Part shown: positions 16,570-24,508 of the stretch, one piece after another | Numbering within the stretch: position 1 is the stretch's first letter | How the letters are laid out: each line of letters starts with the position of its first letter | DNA from: Paracoccus fontiphilus | Lineage (GTDB): Bacteria > Pseudomonadota > Alphaproteobacteria > Rhodobacterales > Rhodobacteraceae | Length of the DNA stretch: 40,682 nucleotides | Assembly: GCF_017356265.1 (NCBI RefSeq) | Contig: NZ_JAFNAW010000033.1 | Coordinates: 1 to 40,682, forward strand | Direction of reading: 5' to 3' | Notes under the pieces: generated by a model | Told to the model about the DNA's origin: nothing | Seen by the model: the letters and a program-made list of their open reading frames with translations, nothing else | The model's database searches: none | Translations under genes and position numbers: made by a program

Positions 16570-16586
16570 GGCAAGCGGCACTTGCC
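16570..16586. other. inverted repeat between dapA and the transglycosylase gene
   Basis: GGCAAG-CGGCA-CTTGCC, a 6-bp inverted repeat with a 5-base spacer in the divergent intergenic region. It could be an operator shared by both promoters or chance; no regulator for it is visible nearby. Confidence 0.3.
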
Positions 16587-16634
16587 AAGGTTGTGAATTG
16601 CGTCATGGGTGCGGGGCGGCGACACAGGGCGGTG

Positions 16635-18719
16635 ATGCGACTTCTGCGCGACATGATGGCCGCGGGGCTGCTGGTCCTTGCCACCTTGGCCCCCGCCCGG
16701 GCCGAGGATGCGGGCGCGATGGCGCTGGCCCTGTCGGCGGCGGATGCGCGCGACTGGATCACCGCCCGCGATGCCGCCCGCCGGTCCGGACCCATGGCCG
16801 AGGCCCTGGTCGGATGGCAGGCCCTGCGCGCGGGGCATGGGGCGCCGGGCGACTATATCGACTTCACGCGCGCCCATGGCGACTGGCCGGGCCTGGCGCT
16901 GCTGCGGGAACGCGGCGATGCGCGGCTGACCGCCGACCTGCCCCCGCGGGACCTCCGCGACTGGTTCGGGGAACGCCTGCCCGAAACGCTGGCGGCCGAG
17001 AAGGCCTATCTTGCCACGCTGGACCCCGAGGCGGCCAAGGCCGAGCGCGCGCGCTTCTGGACCACGGCTGCCCTGACCGCGCCCGAGGAAGCGGCCTTCC
17101 TGGCCGAGCACGGCGCCGAACTGGCGCCGCTGACGGGCGCGCGGGCCGTGGCGATGCTGGACCGGCAGGACTGGGCGCAGGCCGAGCGCCTGCTGCCGAA
17201 GCTGCCCGAGGCCGACCGCCCGCTGCTGGCCGCGCGCATCGCCTTGCAGGCCGGGCGGGCGGGGGTGGACGACCTGATCCTGGCGCTGCCCCCTGCGGCG
17301 CGGACCGATCCCGGACTGACCCTCGACCGCTATCTGTGGCGGGTCCGCGCCAAGCAGCACGAGGGCGCGCAGGCCCTGATGCTGGAAGCCTCGACCAGTG
17401 CGACGGCGCTGCGCGATCCGGCGGCCTGGGCGCCCATGCGGGTGGATTATGCGCGCATGGCGATGCGGAACGGCAACTGGGCGCGGGCCGAGGCGCTGGC
17501 CCGGGCCCACTTCCTGCCGCCCGACAACCGCCACTACGCGGATCTGGAATGGCTGGCGGGCTTTGCGGCGTTGAAGCAAGGGGCGCCGGACCGGGCGCTG
17601 GGGCATTTCCTGCATCTGGAAACCGTGGTCGGCAGCCAGATCAGCAGGTCCCGCGCCTTCTACTGGCAAGGCCGCGCGCACGGGGCGCTTGGCGACAAGG
17701 CGGCGGCGGACGCGGCCTTTGCCAAGGCGGCGGCGATGCCCGGCACCTTTTACGGCCAGCTTGCGTCCGAACGGATCGGCGCGACGATGCCCGCCGATTA
17801 CGCCACGCCCGGCCCCCTGCCCGACTGGCGCGGCGCGGCGGCCCTGGGCGAAAGCAGCGTCTTCCAGGCCGGGCTGTGGCTGCTGGCGACCGGCCGCGCG
17901 GACGAGGCGCAGCGGTTCTTCCTGCACCTGTCCGAGACCGCCGATCCGCAGGACACCCTGCGCATGGCCCGCCTGATGTATGAAGCCGACATGCCGTGGC
18001 ACGGGCTGCGCCTGTCCAAGCGCGCCGCCGACAAGGGCGCGATCCATCCCGCGGCCCATTTCCCCCTGACCGGGCTGCACGACACCGATTTCGGCGTCCC
18101 GTCCGAACTGGTGCTGTCCATCGCCCGCCAGGAATCCGAGTTCAACCCCGCGGCCCGCAGCCCGGTGGGTGCGCGCGGTCTGATGCAGGTGATGCCCGAC
18201 ACGGCCCGGCAGATGGCCCGCCAGATCCGCGAGCCCTTTCAGGCGGCGCGGCTGACGACGGACGGCGCCTACAACGCCCGATTGGGCGCGGCCTATCTGG
18301 CGGGGCTGCGCGACCGCTTCGGGGCATCGACGGCGCTGACGGCCTCGGGCTATAACGCGGGGCCGGGGCGTCCGGCGCGCTGGCTGCGCGACTTCGGCGA
18401 CCTGCGCCGCGACGCCGACCCGGTGGACTGGGTCGAACTGATCCCCTTCGACGAGACGCGCAACTATGTCATGCGCGTGACCGAGGCGATGCCCGTCTAT
18501 CGCGCCCGCATCCTGGGGCGCCCCGCGCCCATCGTGCCCACCTGGGACCTGACCGGCGGCGGGCTGATGCCGCCCCCGGTGGCGCGGCTGACGCTGGCCC
18601 TGTCGTCGCGGCCCGTGGCAAAGCCGTTCATCGGACCCGTGCTGCCCGAGGGGTGGGCGCCGGTGGCCATCGAGGCGTCGGCTGTCAGGCAGCCCTCACC
18701 CGCGCCCGCCACAAGGTGA
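16635..18719 (+). CDS. soluble lytic murein transglycosylase (Slt70-like)
   Basis: A 694-residue periplasmic enzyme that cleaves peptidoglycan glycan strands to 1,6-anhydro products. The start chosen is ATG 16635, which gives a signal peptide (MRLLRDMMAAGLLVLATLA, then PARAED); an upstream GTG at 16593 is in frame but would bury it. The long middle is an alpha-helical, TPR/SEL-like superhelix. The C-terminal SLT domain carries the catalytic E500 in ARQESEFNP, followed by GARGLMQVMPDTA and the SGYNAGPGRP motif. Being next to dapA suits cell-wall metabolism. Its 3' end overlaps the 3' end of the convergent permease gene by 35 bases. Confidence 0.93.
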   Translation: MRLLRDMMAAGLLVLATLAPARAEDAGAMALALSAADARDWITARDAARRSGPMAEALVGWQALRAGHGAPGDYIDFTRAHGDWPGLALLRERGDARLTADLPPRDLRDWFGERLPETLAAEKAYLATLDPEAAKAERARFWTTAALTAPEEAAFLAEHGAELAPLTGARAVAMLDRQDWAQAERLLPKLPEADRPLLAARIALQAGRAGVDDLILALPPAARTDPGLTLDRYLWRVRAKQHEGAQALMLEASTSATALRDPAAWAPMRVDYARMAMRNGNWARAEALARAHFLPPDNRHYADLEWLAGFAALKQGAPDRALGHFLHLETVVGSQISRSRAFYWQGRAHGALGDKAAADAAFAKAAAMPGTFYGQLASERIGATMPADYATPGPLPDWRGAAALGESSVFQAGLWLLATGRADEAQRFFLHLSETADPQDTLRMARLMYEADMPWHGLRLSKRAADKGAIHPAAHFPLTGLHDTDFGVPSELVLSIARQESEFNPAARSPVGARGLMQVMPDTARQMARQIREPFQAARLTTDGAYNARLGAAYLAGLRDRFGASTALTASGYNAGPGRPARWLRDFGDLRRDADPVDWVELIPFDETRNYVMRVTEAMPVYRARILGRPAPIVPTWDLTGGGLMPPPVARLTLALSSRPVAKPFIGPVLPEGWAPVAIEASAVRQPSPAPATR

Positions 18720-19638
18720 ACAGACCCGCCGCGACCACGATGGCCGTACCGATGACGACGTTCATGTGCAGCACCTCGCCGAAAACCAGGACGCCGATGA
18801 CGCTGACCCAGGCCAGTTGCGTATAGGCGAAAGGCTGCAGGGCGGAGGCCTCGGCCAGTTCATAGGCGCGGATCAGCAGCCAGTGCGACAGAAGCCCGCA
18901 GACGCAGAGCAGCCCCATCCAGATCCAGTCGGCGGGGTCCAGCCATTCCCACTGGCCGATGCCCAGCACGGTCACAGTGATTGCCCCGGCGATGCCCGTC
19001 CAGAAGAAGCTGACCTGCGCCGGGTCGTCGCGCGACACATGCCGCGTCAGCAGGCCATAGACCGCGAACAGCAGCGCGCAGACAAGGGCCAGGCCGGCGC
19101 CCAGGTTCAGTTCCGTGCTGCCGGGCCGCAGGATGATCAGGATGCCGACAAAGCCCACGCCGATCGCCATCCAGCGCCGCCAGCCGACCTTCTCGCCCAG
19201 GATCGGCCCGGACAGGGCGGCAACCAGCAGCGGATAGGCGGTGAAGACCGCATGGGTGCCGACCAGGCCAAGGCGCACGAAGGCCTCGACCATCAGGGTC
19301 GTCTCGACCACCAGGATCGCGCCGCGCAGGATCTGCGTCTTGGGCCGCCTGGTGCGGATGGCGCGGCGCAGCCCGCCCGGCTGGCGAGAGACCATGGCGA
19401 TCACGAACAGCGCGAAGACCCAGTAGCGCAGCATCACCACCAGCACCGGCGGATATTCCGACCCCAGCATCCGCGAGAATGCGTCCTGCAGCGCGAAGAT
19501 GAAGCTGGTCGCGCACATCAGCAGGATCGCAAGGCCGGTGCGGTCGGGCACCGCGCCGGTCCTGGGCGGAATCGGAGGCGGCGCGGACGCGGTGGCCGCC
19601 GAGGCGGCGTAAGGCGGGTGGTTCTGGTCTTTCGGCAT
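18685..19638 (-). CDS. DMT-superfamily (EamA) permease
   Basis: A 317-residue inner-membrane transporter with about ten hydrophobic helices in two EamA repeats (about 35-165 and 180-310). A polar, proline-rich start of about 30 residues precedes the first helix. The EamA hallmark between the halves is seen in the EKVGWRRWMAIGVGFVGILI pattern at the end of repeat one. Substrate unknown; relatives export metabolites or amino acids. Start ATG 19638. It is read with suhB upstream on the same strand, separated by 102 bases that contain a hairpin. Confidence 0.9.
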   Translation of the reverse strand: MPKDQNHPPYAASAATASAPPPIPPRTGAVPDRTGLAILLMCATSFIFALQDAFSRMLGSEYPPVLVVMLRYWVFALFVIAMVSRQPGGLRRAIRTRRPKTQILRGAILVVETTLMVEAFVRLGLVGTHAVFTAYPLLVAALSGPILGEKVGWRRWMAIGVGFVGILIILRPGSTELNLGAGLALVCALLFAVYGLLTRHVSRDDPAQVSFFWTGIAGAITVTVLGIGQWEWLDPADWIWMGLLCVCGLLSHWLLIRAYELAEASALQPFAYTQLAWVSVIGVLVFGEVLHMNVVIGTAIVVAAGLFTLWRARVRAA

Positions 19639-19687
19639 GGCGCGGTCCCTTGGACCCTTTCGCCATGCGCCTGTCTTGCCGCAAGGT

Positions 19688-19705
19688 CAAGGCAAGCCTG
19701 CCTTG
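19688..19705. terminator. weak hairpin downstream of suhB
   Basis: CAAGGCA-AGCC-TGCCTTG, a 7-bp stem with a 4-base loop, in the 102-base gap between suhB and the permease gene. There is no T-run, so it may be a pause or stabilising structure rather than a true terminator. Confidence 0.35.
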
Positions 19706-19740
19706 CGCATCGTGCAATTCGCGCGCGTGGCGCCCCTGCC

Positions 19741-20529
19741 TCAGTCGCGGGTGCGGATGACCTTGGCCAGCGGCTCGAAGATCTGCGCGTTCGCGGCGAT
19801 CAGGCGCCCCGATTCCAGCGGATCGTCGCCGTCGCGGATGCCTTCGACAAAGCCGCCCGCCTCGCGCACCATCAGGATGCCCGCCGCCACGTCCCAGGGC
19901 TTGTTGCCGCGTTCCCAATAGCCGTCATAGCGGCCCGCCGCCACATAGGCGAGATCCAGCGCCGCCGATCCCAGCCTGCGGACGCCAGCCGTCAGCGGCA
20001 TCAGCCGCGCCAGGTCCTGCAAGGCTGCGGGCAGCGGACCCCGGCCCGCAAAGGGGATGCCGGTGGCAAACAGCGATTCGTCCAGGCGCCGCCGCCCCGA
20101 GACGCGCAGCCGCTGGTCGTTCATGAAGGCGCCGCCGCCCTTCTCGGCCACGAACAGCTCGTCCTTGGCGGCGTCGAAGATGACGGCGGCGACGATTTCC
20201 TTCTTGTGCTCCAGCGCGATGGAGACGGCCCAGTGCGGCAACCCGTGGAGGAAGTTGGTGGTGCCGTCCAGGGGATCGACGATCCAGCGCCGCGTCGGGT
20301 CCTCGCCCGCATCCTCGCCGGTTTCCTCGCCCAGCCAGCCATAGTTCGGACGCGCGCCGCGCAGTTCCTCCTTGATGATCCGCTCGGCCTCCTGGTCGGC
20401 CTTGCTGACGAAGTCGCCCGCGCCCTTGACGCTGACCTGAAGGTTCTCGACCTCGCGGAAATCCTTGACGAGGCTGCGCCCGGCCTTGCGGGCGGCCTTG
20501 ATCATGACGTTCAGGTTGGCGCTTGCCAT
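19741..20529 (-). CDS. suhB: inositol monophosphatase family protein (SuhB-like)
   Basis: A 262-residue metal-dependent phosphatase. The metal ligands are in GEET (67-70) and IVDPLDGTTNF (83-93), with W212-D213 in KPWDVAAG as the third site. These enzymes hydrolyse inositol-1-phosphate; SuhB also has a reported role in rRNA transcription in E. coli. ATG 20529 (MASANLNVMI) is the family start; upstream in-frame codons are cysteine/proline-rich and not family-like. It is transcribed in the same direction as metR, 70 bases behind it. Confidence 0.92.
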   Translation of the reverse strand: MASANLNVMIKAARKAGRSLVKDFREVENLQVSVKGAGDFVSKADQEAERIIKEELRGARPNYGWLGEETGEDAGEDPTRRWIVDPLDGTTNFLHGLPHWAVSIALEHKKEIVAAVIFDAAKDELFVAEKGGGAFMNDQRLRVSGRRRLDESLFATGIPFAGRGPLPAALQDLARLMPLTAGVRRLGSAALDLAYVAAGRYDGYWERGNKPWDVAAGILMVREAGGFVEGIRDGDDPLESGRLIAANAQIFEPLAKVIRTRD

Positions 20530-20599
20530 CGAATGCTCCGGGAAACAGGGGTTGGGGGCGTCATAGGGGCAAGCGGGGGGAATGTGAAGCGAAAGGGCG

Positions 20600-21514
20600 T
20601 CAGGCAGCCGCGCCCCGCAGCATCCGCAGGGGTTCGGTTCGCGACAGGCGCAGCACATGGGCCATGTAGGGCTGGGCCAGATCCTCGGCCCGCACGGCGG
20701 CGTAAAGGCGCCGGATGATGCCGCCGCGCGTCAGGGGCAGCATGGCGATTTCCGCATTGGCCGATTCCCGGCGCAGCACCCAGTCGGGCATCACCGCCAC
20801 GCCCCGCCCCGATGCCACCAGCATCAGCGACACGGCGGTCAATTCGACCGTCCGCTGGCGGGCGGGTTCGATCCCCGCAGGCGTCAGGAACTGGCTGAAC
20901 ACGTCCAGCCGCGCGCGGTCCATGGGATAGGTGATCAGCGTTTCCCCGGCCAGGTCCTGCGGGTCGGCATGGCCCTTTTCCACCAGCGGATGCCCGGCGG
21001 GCACCACCAGCGTCGGCGAATAGTCGAACAGCGGCTGGAAGACGATGCCCGCCATCTCCTCGGGGTCGGACGAGATCACCAGATCGACCTCTTGCCGCGC
21101 CAGCGCGGGCAGCGCGCCGAAAGCCAGGCGCTGGCGGATGTCCAGGTCCACCTCGGGCCAGGCGCGGCGGAAGATATCGAGAACCGGCAGCAGCCAGTCG
21201 AAGCAGGCGTGGCACTCCATCGCGATGTGGAGCCGGCCGATGCGGCCCGCCTCGACGCCCTTGAACTCGGCCTCTGTCGCCGCGACCAGGGGCAGCACCT
21301 GCTCGGCCAGGCGCAGAAGGCGCATTCCGGCCGGCGACAGGCGCATGGGCTTGGCGCGGCGGACGAACAGGTCCACGCCCGCCTGCTCCTCCAGCGCCTT
21401 GACCTGGTGGGACAGGGCCGACTGGGTGATGTTCAGAACCTCGGCCGCGCGGGCCAGGCCGCCTTGTTCGTGGATGGCGCGGACGGTGCGCAGGTGGCGC
21501 AGCTCCAGATGCAT
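20600..21514 (-). CDS. metR: LysR-family regulator, MetR-like
   Basis: A 304-residue LysR-type regulator. The winged HTH is at about 18-48 (LARAAEVLNITQSALSHQVK), followed by a periplasmic-binding-protein-like effector domain. The segment MECHACFDWLLPVLDIFRR matches the MetR signature ECHSCIQWL of E. coli closely. MetR senses homocysteine and regulates methionine genes. The divergent neighbour is metF, a classical MetR target, which strengthens the call. ATG 21514 is 90 bases from the metF start, and inverted repeats lie between them. Confidence 0.88.
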   Translation of the reverse strand: MHLELRHLRTVRAIHEQGGLARAAEVLNITQSALSHQVKALEEQAGVDLFVRRAKPMRLSPAGMRLLRLAEQVLPLVAATEAEFKGVEAGRIGRLHIAMECHACFDWLLPVLDIFRRAWPEVDLDIRQRLAFGALPALARQEVDLVISSDPEEMAGIVFQPLFDYSPTLVVPAGHPLVEKGHADPQDLAGETLITYPMDRARLDVFSQFLTPAGIEPARQRTVELTAVSLMLVASGRGVAVMPDWVLRRESANAEIAMLPLTRGGIIRRLYAAVRAEDLAQPYMAHVLRLSRTEPLRMLRGAAA

Positions 21515-21515
21515 G

Positions 21516-21561
21516 GTGAGACCGGCTCATGTTGATCTTGAAGATTATGAATTTGTCTCAC
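21516..21561. promoter_or_regulatory. candidate MetR operator region
   Basis: GTGAGAC (21516-21522) and GTCTCAC (21555-21561) form a perfect inverted repeat. Nearly centred within it is the palindrome ATCTTGAAGAT (21535-21545), which has the T-N11-A layout of a LysR-type box. The site does not fit the E. coli MetR consensus (TGAA-N5-TTCA) exactly. The region is AT-rich and sits between divergent metR and metF. Confidence 0.5.
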
Positions 21562-21604
21562 GGCGGCACGCATGGCACAAGCATCCAAAGCAAAGGAATC
21601 GCGC

Positions 21605-22477
21605 ATGTCCCGCCCCACGATCAGCTTCGAGTTCTTTCCGCCGAAGACGCTGGATGCGTCCTTCCGGCTGTGGGAAACCGCGCGGGCGCTGGCGCCGCTG
21701 GCCCCGGATTTCGTGTCCGTCACCTATGGCGCGGGCGGCACCACCCGCAAGCTGACGCACGAGGCGGTGACGACCATCAACCGCCATTACGGCATTCCCG
21801 TCGCCGCCCACCTGACCTGCGTGGAAGCCACCAAAACCGAGACGATGGAGATCGTGCAAGCCTATGCCGATGCCGGCATCCGCGAGATCGTGGCCCTGCG
21901 CGGCGACGCCCCCAAGGGCCAGGACCGCTTCACTCCGCATCCCGAGGGATTCGCCGATACGGTCGAACTGATCGAGGCAATCGCCACGCGGGGCGACATG
22001 ACGGTCCGTGTCGGTGCATACCCCGAGCCGCACCCCGACAGCAGCGGCACGGATGCGGACGTCGCCTGGCTCAAGCGCAAGATCGACGCGGGCGCGACCA
22101 GTGCCATCACGCAGTTCTTCTTCGATGCCGACACCTTCTTCCGCTTTCGCGACAAATGCGCGGCGGCGGGGATCGCGGCGCCGATCATCCCCGGCATCCT
22201 GCCGATCCAAGGCTGGGCCGGGGCCAAGCGGTTCGCGGCCACCTGCGGCACCAGCGTGCCCGCCTGGGCCGAGGAGGCGTTTTCCAAGGCCGCCGCAGAA
22301 GGTCCTGCGGCGGAACGCATCCTGGCCGAACGGACCTGCGTCACGCTGTGCCGAGACCTGCTGGACGGCGGAGTGGAGCGGCTGCATTTCTATACGCTGA
22401 ATCGGCCCGATCTGACGCTGGCGGTGTGTGGGGCGCTTGGGGTCCAGCCGGTGCGCGACCTGGGCGCGGTGGCCTAG
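21605..22477 (+). CDS. metF: methylenetetrahydrofolate reductase
   Basis: Reduces 5,10-methylenetetrahydrofolate to 5-methyltetrahydrofolate, the methyl donor for methionine synthesis. The protein has 290 residues, in line with bacterial MetF (about 296). The TIM-barrel FAD enzyme starts with ISFEFFPPKT (catalytic glutamate E9), then SVTYGAGGTTR, ALRGDAPKG, ITQFFFDAD and GILPIQ. ATG 21605 is chosen because AAGGA stands seven bases upstream; an in-frame ATG at 21572 is preceded by no such site. It is followed within two bases by repeat copy D. Confidence 0.95.
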   Translation: MSRPTISFEFFPPKTLDASFRLWETARALAPLAPDFVSVTYGAGGTTRKLTHEAVTTINRHYGIPVAAHLTCVEATKTETMEIVQAYADAGIREIVALRGDAPKGQDRFTPHPEGFADTVELIEAIATRGDMTVRVGAYPEPHPDSSGTDADVAWLKRKIDAGATSAITQFFFDADTFFRFRDKCAAAGIAAPIIPGILPIQGWAGAKRFAATCGTSVPAWAEEAFSKAAAEGPAAERILAERTCVTLCRDLLDGGVERLHFYTLNRPDLTLAVCGALGVQPVRDLGAVA

Positions 22478-22478
22478 C

Positions 22479-22530
22479 GGGGGACGTCCCGTCCCCCGGA
22501 CCCCCTGTGGGTATTTGCGCAACGAAGAAG
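22479..22530 (+). repeat. hairpin-tail repeat, copy D
   Basis: GGGGGAC-GTCCC-GTCCCCC (22479-22497) forms a 7-bp hairpin, then CGGACCCCC, GGGTATTTG and CAACGAAGAAG. It lies between the convergent metF and decarboxylase genes, and its tail ends about 15 bases before the decarboxylase stop codon. Its stem arms equal those of copy B, while the tail equals that of copies A and E. Confidence 0.85.
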
Positions 22531-22545
22531 GCGGGGTGGGCCTGC

Positions 22546-23700
22546 CTATGCGAAGCCCATCACGGTTGCGCGGGTCAGGGCGCCGAAGCCGTTGAAGCGG
22601 GTATTGGTCACGACCGAATAGGCGCCGGCGCCGTGAAAGACGATGTAGTCATCCTCGGCCACGTCGTCGGGCAGCGCCAGTTCGCCCGGCAGGCGGTCGA
22701 TCGAATCGCAGGTCGGGCCGAAGATGACCCGGCCGGACCGTTTGCCCGTGCGCGGCGTGCCCTGCGGGGTCAGGACTTCGATCCGGTCGAGATTGCCGAT
22801 GACCGGCAGTTCGGTCAGCCCGCCATACACGCCGTCGTTCAGGAAGACATGGGTGCCATCGCGCACGGCCTTGACGCGCGCGATCAGTGCGCAGGCATCC
22901 GCGCACAGGCCCCTGCCCGGTTCGCAGACAAGGGCGGGCGCGTCGGCTCCGAAGCATTCCGCCACGGTGTCGCGGATTTCGGCGAAGATCGACGGCAGGT
23001 CAGGCTCGACCCCCATGGCGCGATACGAGGGGAAGCCGCCGCCGACATTCAGCCGCCGCGCCCGGACGCCCGCCATGTCGCAGATCTCTCGCGCGACGCG
23101 GATATAGCTTTCCCAGGCGATGGGGTCGGTGCATTGCGTGCCGGGATGGAAGGTCAGCGAAGGCACATAGCCCCGCTCGGCGACAAGCCCCAGCAGCTCT
23201 GCCGCGAGGTCCGGCGTCGCCCCGAACTTGGACCCGAAGTCATAGGCCGCCCCAAGCACCGGCAGCTTGAAGCGGGGCGCGATCTCGACCCCCTGCCCGT
23301 TCACCTGCGGCGGCACCTGCTCGAACAGCTTTTCCAGCTCGCTGCGGCTGTCCACCGACCAGGCAAGGATGCCTTCGCGCAGGCCATGGGCGATCTCGCG
23401 GCGCGAGCGGACGGGATTGTGGTAATGGCGCGCGGCGCGGGGGGCCAAGCGACCGATCAGGTCGATTTCCCACGGAGAGGCCACGTCGAAGCCCTTGATG
23501 CCGGCGGTGACAAGGTTCCGGATCACGGCCTCGTCCGGATTCGACTTCACCGCATAGGTGACAAGGCCAGGAAAGCCCGTCAGGAACTGACGCGCGCGAT
23601 CCTGCAGCACCGTGGGCGCAAGGGCCATCACGGGATGGTCCGGCCGAAGATGCCGGATCAAGTCGGCCGGATTGTCCCAGACGGTCTTCTGCTTTCCCAT
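22546..23700 (-). CDS. ornithine/lysine decarboxylase, PLP group IV
   Basis: A 384-residue fold-III PLP enzyme of the Orn/DAP/Arg decarboxylase 2 family. K52 in TYAVKSNP binds PLP, FHPGTQC is at 185-191, the glycine-rich phosphate loop is NVGGGFPSY, EPGRGL is at 260-265, and the second-subunit active-site pair C331-D332 is in FGPTCDSID. That last motif is typical of eukaryotic-type ornithine decarboxylase, so putrescine formation is the likely role; lysine activity is possible in the L/ODC subgroup. ATG 23700 is chosen because AAAGGG stands ten bases upstream; an earlier in-frame ATG lies directly on that site. The open frame upstream is not family-like. Confidence 0.9.
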   Translation of the reverse strand: MGKQKTVWDNPADLIRHLRPDHPVMALAPTVLQDRARQFLTGFPGLVTYAVKSNPDEAVIRNLVTAGIKGFDVASPWEIDLIGRLAPRAARHYHNPVRSRREIAHGLREGILAWSVDSRSELEKLFEQVPPQVNGQGVEIAPRFKLPVLGAAYDFGSKFGATPDLAAELLGLVAERGYVPSLTFHPGTQCTDPIAWESYIRVAREICDMAGVRARRLNVGGGFPSYRAMGVEPDLPSIFAEIRDTVAECFGADAPALVCEPGRGLCADACALIARVKAVRDGTHVFLNDGVYGGLTELPVIGNLDRIEVLTPQGTPRTGKRSGRVIFGPTCDSIDRLPGELALPDDVAEDDYIVFHGAGAYSVVTNTRFNGFGALTRATVMGFA

Positions 23701-23782
23701 GGACGGCATCCCTTTGCGCGGTCGGCTTGCAGCGATTGATGACACGGCCACGGCACAAGGGCAAACAGGCGGGGTCGGGAGT

Positions 23783-24421
23783 TCAGCGCAGCCGGAACAG
23801 GTCCACGAAGCCCTGCGCCGCCGCGGCATCGCCGGACAGCGCGATCCGCCCCTCTTGCGCCATCCGGGTGAGCGGTGTCCGGCCATAGACCGCCGCCGCC
23901 AGGCTGTTGCCGCTTCCCGACAACAGGAAATCCGCTGGGGGACCCTCGCCTGCCTCGACCTGCAGGACGCCGTCTCCGGACAGGCGCAGCACGAAACGCT
24001 CGGGCCCCATCCACATCGCCGCCGTTGCCCGCAGGCCTCCGGCGGGGCCGATCATCGCGGTCATGGAGATCACCAGGGCCGTGGGGCTGATGAAGCGCCG
24101 GGGATCGTGGCCCGGATGCCCGGCCCCCCAGCGGCACATCGCCTGCAGGACCGGCATCAGCCCGCGCCCCGACGCCGTCAGGCCGTAAAGCCCGTCGCCA
24201 TGCACAGCCACGCCCGCCTCGATCAATTGCGCCAGCCGCTGCGTCAGGACCGCGGCCGTGATCCCCGGCAGTCCGTGGCGGATCGCCTGGAACCGCTTGG
24301 GCGCCAGCATCAGTTCCCGCACGACCAGCAGCGCCCAGCGGTCGCCCATGACGTTCAGGGCATGGGCGGCAAGGCATCCCTCGTCATAGCGGATGCGCGG
24401 GTTCTGGCGGGTCGCGGTCAT
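23783..24421 (-). CDS. HxlR-family winged-helix regulator
   Basis: A 212-residue regulator. The HxlR domain occupies about residues 15-95: CLAAHALNVMGDRWALLVVRE, then LMLAPKRFQAIRHGLPGIT and VLTQRLAQLIEAG. A C-terminal region of about 110 residues follows that resembles a ligand-binding lipid-transfer-like domain seen in some HxlR proteins; this part is a tentative reading. The gene is divergent from the DUF1428-VOC-GST operon across 87 bases that hold an inverted repeat, so it probably represses that operon and itself. HxlR proteins often sense electrophiles or redox stress through cysteines; C16 and C94 are candidates. Confidence 0.85.
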   Translation of the reverse strand: MTATRQNPRIRYDEGCLAAHALNVMGDRWALLVVRELMLAPKRFQAIRHGLPGITAAVLTQRLAQLIEAGVAVHGDGLYGLTASGRGLMPVLQAMCRWGAGHPGHDPRRFISPTALVISMTAMIGPAGGLRATAAMWMGPERFVLRLSGDGVLQVEAGEGPPADFLLSGSGNSLAAAVYGRTPLTRMAQEGRIALSGDAAAAQGFVDLFRLR

Positions 24422-24436
24422 CGTGGCACGGTATCA

Positions 24437-24457
24437 GTTGCTTTTTCATACTGCAAC
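24437..24457. promoter_or_regulatory. candidate HxlR operator
   Basis: GTTGC (24437-24441) and GCAAC (24453-24457) face each other across 11 AT-rich bases (TTTTTCATACT) in the middle of the divergent gap. Related AT-rich imperfect palindromes are bound by HxlR-type regulators. It lies about 50 bases ahead of the DUF1428 start and 16 bases ahead of the hxlR start. Confidence 0.45.
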
Positions 24458-24508
24458 GGGCACCCTCAGCCGTGTCAGGCTCTCATGCCGCCTTCGGAGG
24501 AGTAAACC

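Noticed and set aside
18766..20718. A + strand frame of about 650 codons opposite the permease and suhB
   Set aside because: Composition typical of an antisense shadow; both genes beneath it have family motifs and good starts.
21605..21660. A SAM riboswitch controlling metF
   Set aside because: The 90-base gap to metR contains no SAM-II or SAM-like pseudoknot pattern; operator-like palindromes explain it better.
23701..23782. A structured leader RNA (speF-like) ahead of the ornithine decarboxylase
   Set aside because: The gap is only 82 bases and I see no long conserved-looking hairpin set in it.
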